Source: Tychonema litorale BBK16 (GTDB lineage: Bacteria > Cyanobacteriota > Cyanobacteriia > Cyanobacteriales > Microcoleaceae). From it: a stretch of DNA of 11,971 nucleotides. Numbering within the stretch: position 1 is the first letter of the stretch; each line of letters opens with the position of its first letter. The notes beneath the pieces were generated by a model. It ran no database searches, was not told where the DNA came from, and saw only the letters and a program-made list of their open reading frames with translations. The position numbers and the translations under genes were made by a program. Shown here in pieces: positions 6,617 through 11,971 of this stretch. The DNA lies in assembly GCF_021648855.1 (NCBI RefSeq), contig NZ_JAKJHX010000065.1:16757-28727 (forward strand). The letters run 5' to 3'.

Positions 6617-7651
6617 CTAATCTTCAGCATAGATATACCGATACAATTCACTAGGATCAGGCTCAGGGCTTTTCTCAGCAAAATCTACTGCATCATCAAT
6701 TACTGCTTCAATCTTCTTTTCGATCGCCTTTAATTCGTCAGCAGTCACTAAATTGCGATCGATCAAATCCGCAGCCAACTTCTTAATCGGATCGCGAGGG
6801 AACCAATACTCCTTCTCTTCCTTAGAACGTAACTCATCAGGATCTGCCAAAGAATGCCCGCGAAAACGATAGGTCAAAGCCTCAATTACAGTCGGCCCTT
6901 CCCCAGCCCGTGCCCGCGCCACAGCTTCTTTTGCTACTTCCCGCACTGCCAAAACATCCATCCCGTCAACCTCAACTCCAGCCATGCCAAAAGCATGAGC
7001 CTTCTTGTAAATCAACGGATCAGAAGTAGCACGTTCATGGGACATTCCGATCGCCCATTTGTTGTTTTCTACCACATAAAGAATCGGCAACTTCCACAAA
7101 GCAGCCATATTCAAACACTCAAAAAACTGGCCATTATTCGCAGCACCATCGCCAAAAAAACAAGCAGTTACGCCATCGGAACCCTCATCTCCCAAAGCCT
7201 CACGCCGATACTTAGATTGAAAAGCCGCCCCCGTTGCTACAGGAATTCCCTCAGCCACAAAAGCATAGCCTCCCAAAAGTCGGTGTTCAGCAGAAAACAT
7301 ATGCATCGAACCACCACGGCCCTTCGAGCAACCAGTCTCCTTCCCAAACAATTCCGCCATCACCTCCCGCGCCGGCACACCCGCACTCAAAGCGTGAACG
7401 TGGTCGCGATAAGTGCTGCTAACATAGTCAGTGCTATCCCGGCGCATCGATCGAATCACCCCAGTAGAAACAGCCTCCTGGCCGTTGTACAAGTGAACGA
7501 AACCAAACATCTTGCCCCGGTAATACATCTCAGCGCACTTGTCCTCAAAAAAGCGCCCCAAAACCATATCCTCGTACAGCATCAAACCTTCATCGCGGGA
7601 AATAGTTACGCTACTTGCGTCAAAAGGTGGTAAAGTCCGTTCCTGAACCAT
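6617..7651 (-). CDS. pdhA: Pyruvate dehydrogenase E1 component, alpha subunit
   Basis: PdhA pairs with the beta subunit (not in this window) to form the thiamine-diphosphate-dependent E1 enzyme, which decarboxylates pyruvate and passes the acetyl group to E2 lipoamide. The 344-residue protein is full length. It shows the entry segment YRDH (81-84), the cofactor motif from GDG (167-169) to VVENN (NN 196-197), and the loop [14 protein letters not shown] (262-275) equivalent to the phosphorylation loop of mitochondrial E1 alpha. The ATG at 7651 gives [15 protein letters not shown], typical for cyanobacterial PdhA, with only a weak AGG about 13 nt upstream. It is transcribed away from ftn2 from a shared intergenic region. 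Confidence 0.95.
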   Translation of the reverse strand: MVQERTLPPFDASSVTISRDEGLMLYEDMVLGRFFEDKCAEMYYRGKMFGFVHLYNGQEAVSTGVIRSMRRDSTDYVSSTYRDHVHALSAGVPAREVMAELFGKETGCSKGRGGSMHMFSAEHRLLGGYAFVAEGIPVATGAAFQSKYRREALGDEGSDGVTACFFGDGAANNGQFFECLNMAALWKLPILYVVENNKWAIGMSHERATSDPLIYKKAHAFGMAGVEVDGMDVLAVREVAKEAVARARAGEGPTVIEALTYRFRGHSLADPDELRSKEEKEYWFPRDPIKKLAADLIDRNLVTADELKAIEKKIEAVIDDAVDFAEKSPEPDPSELYRYIYAED

Positions 7652-8006
7652 AAATAATTAATACCTGATAAGTATTATTTGAACTCTCGCTTTTAGTCGA
7701 TCGGGCGAGTCAACGACCCTAACTATACCAAGAATCGGTCGATCGGCTTTGATCCGCTTTGTAGGGCGATCGACACCTCGTGACCATTAACATACTTAAC
7801 TAACAAACTGCTATTCTTTGAAGAGTGGGGCAGGACGCGCACCTCACTATAAAATGCCGTCAAGGGAAACGAAGTATCTTGAAGGAAGTTCTTGATATCC
7901 ATAACAGGACTCAGAAGCCCAACCGATCATTATCATTTTTGATTTGATATGGGAGCGTCACTTAGGATAGGCTAATTCAGTCGCTAGCGCTTTGGGGAAG
8001 TGGACA
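7652..8006. promoter_or_regulatory. Divergent pdhA-ftn2 intergenic region
   Basis: This 355-bp stretch holds the promoters of pdhA (leftward) and ftn2 (rightward); no gene is visible. GTCGATCGG occurs twice (7697-7705 and 7738-7746), and an inverted CGATCGAC is at 7767-7774, all on the pdhA side. They could be an operator, but GATC-rich motifs are abundant in cyanobacteria. TATAAA at 7848-7853 is a possible rightward -10 box with no matching -35 at normal spacing. Nothing is firm enough to place a promoter. Confidence 0.3.
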
Positions 8007-10310
8007 GTGCTCATTCCACTAGATTATTACAGGATTTTGGGTCTACCGATTCAAGCTACTGCCGAACAGTTGCAGCAAGCTCATCGCGATCGCACTTTAC
8101 AACTTCCACGCAGGGAGTATTCCGAAGTTGCGATCGTCGCCCGCAAACAACTGCTCGACGAAGCCTGCGCCGTTCTGTCAGACTCAGACGGGCGTAAAGC
8201 TTACGATGCCAGTTTTTTAATCAAAACTTACGATCGCGAATCAGAAGCAGGAATATTAGCCAAGCATCAGAGGTCAAAAACCTCACCAAGCACGGCCACA
8301 GTCCTGCAAGACTCAGAAGAAACAGACTGGCAAGAGTCCGGGGTTTTAGACGCTACTCCAGACCCCCACACTCCAAGTATTGAAATTGATGACAACCAAT
8401 TCGTAGGAGCCCTGCTCGTACTGCAAGAACTGGGAGAATACGAACTCGTACAGAAACTGGGTCGCCCCTATCTCAACAATGGCAGCACCGGGATCGAAGA
8501 AGGGCGCTTCGGCGACCCCCAACTCGTACGGCCCGACATAGTCTTAACCGTAGCCCTGTCCTGCTTAGAACTCGGCCGGGAACAGTGGCAGCAAGGTCAA
8601 TACCAGAATGCAGCCAAGTCACTAGACGCAGGCCAAGAACTGCTGCTGCGCGAAAGCCTATTTCCAAGCGTGAGGGGTGAAATGCAAACCGATATATACA
8701 AACTACGTCCGTACAACATCTTAGAGTTACTATCCCTCCCCGAAGATCAAGTCTCGGAACGCCGTCAAGGGCTGAAAATCCTGCGAGAAATGCTCGAAGA
8801 AAGGGGTGGCATCGATGGTTCCGGGGATGATCGATCGGGTTTGGGCATAGAAGAGTTCCTGCGATTTGTCCAGCAACTACGGAAACACCTCACCAGCAGT
8901 GAGCAACAGGCCCTATTTGAAGTAGAAGCTGGCCGCCCCTCCGCAGTAGCCACCTACCTCTCTGTCTACACCCTGTTAGCTCAGGGATTTGCGGCCAGAC
9001 AGCCCTCAATGATCCGCCGCGCCAAGCTGATGTTGATGCAATTGGGCCGTCGCCAAGACGTTCACCTCGAAAAAGCTGTATGTTCCCTGCTACTCGGTCA
9101 AACAGAAGAAGCCAGCAGATCCCTCGAACTGAGTTCGGAAAAAGAACCTCTCGCCTTCATTCGAGAAAATTCCCAAGATTCTCCCGATTTGTTGCCGGGG
9201 CTATGCTTGTACGCCGAACACTGGCTACAAGAAGAAGTGTTTCCGCACTTCCGGGATTTGTCACAGCAGTCAGCTTCCTTGAAAGATTACTTTGCCGATT
9301 CCAAAGTACAAGCCTACCTAGAAGCATTGCCACTTGATGCAGAAAACGCCAACGAATGGGTTGTTGTGCAACCTCGCTCTGGTGGCAAGCCCCAAGTGCG
9401 ATCGCCACAAACAACCTCACTCCACCCATCCCCAACAGATTCTGGGCGAGCGGCTACAGTCACCTTGACCCCCGTCGCCGCAGCCCAATCCACACCTGGG
9501 CCAAGCCCCAAATATGAAGGGACAGCAGCCACGCCCAAACCCCCAGCCAGTGTTGAGGGCCCTACACCTACCCCGATCGGATCGATACCGAAGAATCGGC
9601 GACAACCCCATTCACCGCGTCGCAGTTCCAGGAATAGCGCTGGGTTTATGGGTAATTTGGTCGATCGGGCTAGGACACTTGGTTCACAAATCTCCACCCA
9701 AGTCAAGTCAATGCCTCGAAATAGGCTGGGATTGCTTCTAGCGGCAATTTTTCTGAGCCTGTTCATTCTGTGGTTAATCTTCAGTATTTTGGGTAACATC
9801 GTCCAAGCTCTCTCAGGCCCATATCTACAAGGAGAACAAGCCTTAGTCAGCATCGAAGCACCACCGATTGAAATCCCTGCATTACCCCCCGCAGTCCCTG
9901 AACCGAGCGCCCCCGCTCCAGAATCGGGTTCCATCACTGAACAAACAGGTGAGCAAATCATTCAGGGTTGGCTGTCGGCAAAAGCAGCAGCCTTGGGCCC
10001 CAACCATGCTGTCGATGAGTTGAACCAAGTGCTGACGGAACCGGCTTTGTCTCGCTGGCAATTGATGGCGGAAGCTCAACAACGAAATAATGCTCACCAG
10101 CGTTATACACACAAGCTGCAAGTCACCAAGGTAACGGCAAATCCGACTAATCCCGATCGGGCGGAAGTAGAGGCGCAAGTTACCGAAAAGGCCGAAGTGT
10201 TCGATCGTGAACAGCTAGTTACTTCCCGCAACGAAAACCTCCGAATCCGCTACGACTTGATTCGCCAAGATGGACAATGGCGAATTATGGATTGGCAAGT
10301 TATGAAGTAG
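8007..10310 (+). CDS. ftn2: Cell division protein Ftn2/ZipN (ARC6 homologue)
   Basis: Ftn2 (ZipN, Cdp) is the cyanobacterial ancestor of chloroplast ARC6. It anchors and organises FtsZ at the inner membrane early in division. The 767-residue product opens with [27 protein letters not shown], a J-domain-like segment (about 1-65) in which I see no HPD tripeptide. A helical middle region follows, then a Pro/Ser/Thr-rich basic linker, one membrane span (about 574-599, [19 protein letters not shown]) and a C-terminal ARC6-IMS-like domain (about 649-767, from [15 protein letters not shown] to [10 protein letters not shown]). The start chosen is GTG at 8007, which matches the family N-terminus [11 protein letters not shown] and has GGAAG 6 nt upstream; a TTG at 7992 would add five residues. 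Its stop codon overlaps a heptamer repeat. Confidence 0.93.
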   Translation: MLIPLDYYRILGLPIQATAEQLQQAHRDRTLQLPRREYSEVAIVARKQLLDEACAVLSDSDGRKAYDASFLIKTYDRESEAGILAKHQRSKTSPSTATVLQDSEETDWQESGVLDATPDPHTPSIEIDDNQFVGALLVLQELGEYELVQKLGRPYLNNGSTGIEEGRFGDPQLVRPDIVLTVALSCLELGREQWQQGQYQNAAKSLDAGQELLLRESLFPSVRGEMQTDIYKLRPYNILELLSLPEDQVSERRQGLKILREMLEERGGIDGSGDDRSGLGIEEFLRFVQQLRKHLTSSEQQALFEVEAGRPSAVATYLSVYTLLAQGFAARQPSMIRRAKLMLMQLGRRQDVHLEKAVCSLLLGQTEEASRSLELSSEKEPLAFIRENSQDSPDLLPGLCLYAEHWLQEEVFPHFRDLSQQSASLKDYFADSKVQAYLEALPLDAENANEWVVVQPRSGGKPQVRSPQTTSLHPSPTDSGRAATVTLTPVAAAQSTPGPSPKYEGTAATPKPPASVEGPTPTPIGSIPKNRRQPHSPRRSSRNSAGFMGNLVDRARTLGSQISTQVKSMPRNRLGLLLAAIFLSLFILWLIFSILGNIVQALSGPYLQGEQALVSIEAPPIEIPALPPAVPEPSAPAPESGSITEQTGEQIIQGWLSAKAAALGPNHAVDELNQVLTEPALSRWQLMAEAQQRNNAHQRYTHKLQVTKVTANPTNPDRAEVEAQVTEKAEVFDREQLVTSRNENLRIRYDLIRQDGQWRIMDWQVMK

Positions 10311-10365
10311 GGAATTGGGAATGGGGCATAGGGCATTGGGCATTGGGAATTGGGAATTGGGAATT
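10310..10365. repeat. Tandem heptamer repeat GGGAATT/GGGCATT, 8 units
   Basis: Eight in-phase 7-nt units begin at the last G of the ftn2 stop codon. The units are GGGAATT or GGGCATT with two single-base variants (GGGAATG and GGGCATA). This is the short tandemly repeated repetitive (STRR) type known from filamentous cyanobacteria. No function is evident. Confidence 0.85.
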
Positions 10366-10377
10366 GACAGTTAAAAC

Positions 10378-10488
10378 CTTCTTCCTTCTTCCTTCTTCCT
10401 TCTTCCTTCTTCCTTCTTCCCGGTTCCTGAGCGAAGCGGTGCGCTGAGCGTAGTCGAAGTGTCGAAGGGCCTTCTTCCTTCTTCCTTG
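10378..10488. repeat. CTTCTTC-type heptamer array split by a dispersed repeat
   Basis: A run of 7-nt units of TTCTTCC type covers 10378-10420 (about six units) and resumes at 10470-10488. Between them, at about 10421-10469, lies a GC-rich segment containing GAGCGAAGCGG, GCGCTGAGCG and TAGTCGAAGTGTCGAAGG, which resembles a dispersed repeat common in cyanobacterial genomes. The simplest reading is that the element entered a longer heptamer array. Open frames here are low-complexity and not genes. Confidence 0.7.
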
Positions 10489-10532
10489 AAAAATAACAAT
10501 AAATAATAACTAAAAAATCACAACCAACAAAT

Positions 10533-10563
10533 AATATCAATTCCGGTTGTATCGGAATGATTT
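10533..10563. repeat. 31-nt dispersed repeat, copy B
   Basis: Second copy of the element at 5235-5265, same strand, 27 of 31 positions identical. Here the palindrome is slightly longer (ATTCCG...CGGAAT). It is followed at once by another repeat block rich in GCGAAGG. Confidence 0.6.
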
Positions 10564-10566
10564 AAC

Positions 10567-10593
10567 CGCGAAGGCGCGAAGGACGCGAAGGAA
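10567..10593. repeat. Short GCGAAGG tandem repeat
   Basis: Three imperfect units, GCGAAGGC, GCGAAGGAC and GCGAAGGAAG, lie head to tail after AACC. The block is similar to repeats seen near genes in other cyanobacteria. From here to the next gene the DNA is AT-rich, with a 14-nt direct repeat of ATAACAAACCACA starting at 10638 and 10652 and no clear promoter. Confidence 0.5.
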
Positions 10594-10726
10594 GAGAAGA
10601 GAGAGATTAATACAGGACGATGAAGAGAGGATTTGATATAACAAACCACAAATAACAAACCACAAAAAACAAGATACAATAAGAACCACAAGTTCAAGCA
10701 ATCGACCTTATTTGGCAGTCAGTGCT

Positions 10727-11905
10727 ATGCAATCTACAACAAATCAGTCCGAGACAGAGCCGACAATGGACGCGCCCAAACACGGCTTGCCCGTTACCAT
10801 CATTACAGGATTTCTCGGCAGTGGCAAAACAACCCTGCTCAACCACATCCTGACCAACCAGCAAGGTTTAAAAACAGCAGTTTTAGTCAACGAATTTGGC
10901 GAAATTGGCATCGATAACGAACTCATCTTGAGTACGGATGACAATATGATCGAGCTGAACAACGGCTGTATTTGCTGCACGATTAATGAAGATTTGGTAA
11001 ATGCAGTTTACAAAGTTTTAGAACGTCAAGAAAATCTCGATTATCTAGTAGTAGAAACCACTGGGCTTGCCGATCCACTACCAGTAGCTCTGACTTTTTT
11101 AGGCCCTGAATTGCGAGACTTGACTCGTCTCGATTCTATTGTTACTGTAGTAGATGCGGCAAATTACAGTTTGGATTTGTTCAATTCTCAAGCAGCTTAT
11201 AGTCAAATTGCTTACGGCGATATTATTGTCCTCAATAAAACAGATTTAGTTGAAGAAGCAGAGTTGGATTTGTTGGAAGTTAAGATTCGCGATGTCAAAG
11301 AAGGTGCTCGAATTTTGCGAACAGTAAACTCGCAAGTTCCACTGCCCCTCGTTCTGAGTGTAGGATTGTTTGAGTCTGACAAATATTTCCAATCTGAAGA
11401 AACTACTAGCAGTCACGACCATCACGATCATGCTCATCACGATCATGGCCATCATGATGAACATAATCATGACCATCATGATGAACATAATCATGACCAT
11501 CATGATCATGGCCATCATGACCATGCCCACCACGATCACGGCCATCATGACCACGCTCATCACGACCATCCTGACCATTTAGAAAATGACGGATTTACGT
11601 CAATTTCATTTCAGAGCGATCAGCCGTTTTCTCTGAAAAAGTTTCAATATTTCTTAGACAACCAATTGCCAACAAATGTGTTTCGGGCGAAAGGGATTAT
11701 GTGGTTTGACGAAAGTCCTAAACGGCACATTTTTCACTTGAGTGGCAAGCGATTTTCGATGGATGATACTGAGTGGAAAGGTGAGCCGAAAAACCAGCTT
11801 GTGCTGATTGGTCAAGGTTTGGATATCGAGGGTTTGCGATCGCAACTAGAAAACTGCATCTGTCTGTCTTCACCTAATCGCGGCAAAGGATTCGGGAAAG
11901 ACTAA
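10727..11905 (+). CDS. CobW/COG0523-family metal-chaperone GTPase with His-rich insert
   Basis: Members of this G3E GTPase family insert or traffic metals (zinc, cobalt, nickel); here zinc is a guess from the family. The 392-residue protein has Walker A GFLGSGKTT (28-36), the metal-binding C81-I-C83-C84 within NNGCICCTIN, Walker B ETTGLADP (110-117), and NKTD for guanine (170-173). A His-rich stretch at 230-284 has 31 His in 55 residues, alternating with Asp, Gly and Ala, and would bind or store metal. The C-terminal CobW_C domain follows (about 290-380). ATG 10727 is chosen; TTG 10712 and ATG 10766 are other options, none with a good ribosome site. No Zur-like site is evident upstream. Confidence 0.9.
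   Translation: MQSTTNQSETEPTMDAPKHGLPVTIITGFLGSGKTTLLNHILTNQQGLKTAVLVNEFGEIGIDNELILSTDDNMIELNNGCICCTINEDLVNAVYKVLERQENLDYLVVETTGLADPLPVALTFLGPELRDLTRLDSIVTVVDAANYSLDLFNSQAAYSQIAYGDIIVLNKTDLVEEAELDLLEVKIRDVKEGARILRTVNSQVPLPLVLSVGLFESDKYFQSEETTSSHDHHDHAHHDHGHHDEHNHDHHDEHNHDHHDHGHHDHAHHDHGHHDHAHHDHPDHLENDGFTSISFQSDQPFSLKKFQYFLDNQLPTNVFRAKGIMWFDESPKRHIFHLSGKRFSMDDTEWKGEPKNQLVLIGQGLDIEGLRSQLENCICLSSPNRGKGFGKD
11414..11578 (+). repeat. DNA repeat encoding the His-rich segment
   Basis: The 165 bp that encode the His-rich stretch are themselves repetitive. A 24-bp unit coding EHNHDHHD is duplicated perfectly and in tandem at 11459-11482 and 11483-11506. Further units coding HHDHAHHDHG recur with synonymous changes. 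Perfect identity of the 24-bp pair suggests a recent slippage expansion, while the other units are older. Confidence 0.85.
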
Positions 11906-11971
11906 ACATAAACTGATGGCGTTGCTGAATCTAGGTATGATTAACTTGCTTAGGCAATTCCCGAAATGTAG
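11906..11971. other. Downstream flank, possible edge of a dispersed element
   Basis: After the CobW-family stop there are 66 bp with no gene. The phrase GGCGTTGCTGAATCTAGG at 11919-11936 looks like ends of cyanobacterial insertion-type repeats that I have seen, but the window stops before a second end or a transposase can be found. Confidence 0.2.

Noticed and set aside
6854..7633. 259-codon open frame antisense to pdhA
   Set aside because: It is a shadow of a strongly conserved coding frame and shows no domain or plausible composition.
7918..7945. ATCATTATCATTTTTGAT upstream of ftn2 as a Fur/Zur-like box
   Set aside because: Only a partial half-site match in AT-rich DNA, with no metal-related gene next to it.
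10250..10540. 96-codon antisense frame rich in KKEEG after ftn2
   Set aside because: It translates the heptamer repeats and has no independent support.
11246..11578. Met/Val/Ile-rich antisense frame opposite the His tract, looking like a membrane protein
   Set aside because: Its hydrophobic look is simply the complement of CAT/GAC codons in the His-rich repeat.

Overview
The window reads as cyanobacterial chromosome, most likely from a filamentous, Oscillatoria/Microcoleus-like organism. The reasons are HIP1 octamers (GCGATCGC) scattered through coding DNA, a typical cyanobacterial Ftn2/ZipN division gene, and many short dispersed repeats of cyanobacterial type (hairpin pairs, heptamer runs, a MITE-like element). 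The genus is an inference.

Layout. (1) 1-148: a two-hairpin dispersed repeat ahead of the first gene. (2) 149-2044, + strand: a compact CRISPR adaptation operon, cas4-cas1-cas2, with gaps of 22 and 2 bp. (3) 2045-2296: leader, with a nested inverted repeat right after the cas2 stop and a candidate pre-crRNA promoter. (4) 2297-5202: a CRISPR array of 40 identical 37-nt repeats and 39 spacers (33-48 nt). (5) 5203-5360: array trailer holding a dispersed repeat and two strong palindromes. (6) 5361-7651, - strand: a single FAS1 (fasciclin) domain protein, a small retropepsin-like aspartic protease, a MITE-like element, and pyruvate dehydrogenase E1 alpha (pdhA). (7) 8007-10310, + strand: ftn2/zipN, with a J-like N-terminus, one membrane span and a C-terminal ARC6-IMS-type domain. 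(8) 10311-10726: repeat-rich intergenic DNA. (9) 10727-11905, + strand: a CobW/COG0523 metal-chaperone GTPase with a 55-residue His-rich insert.

The cas genes and array form one functional unit: Cas4-Cas1-Cas2 select, trim and insert spacers at the leader end, next to R1. No interference (effector) gene and no cas6 lies in the window. By repeat type and cassette order the system is probably type I-D (or I-B/III-associated), with its effector genes upstream or elsewhere. The other genes are ordinary housekeeping or accessory genes with no evident link to CRISPR.

The most striking observation is inside the array. Spacer 14 (46 nt) begins with the same 10 nt as its older neighbour spacer 15, and its remaining 36 nt align end to end with spacer 5 (30/36 identical). 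This is the footprint expected if one integration event cut 10 bp too far into spacer 15 and duplicated 47 bp instead of 37.
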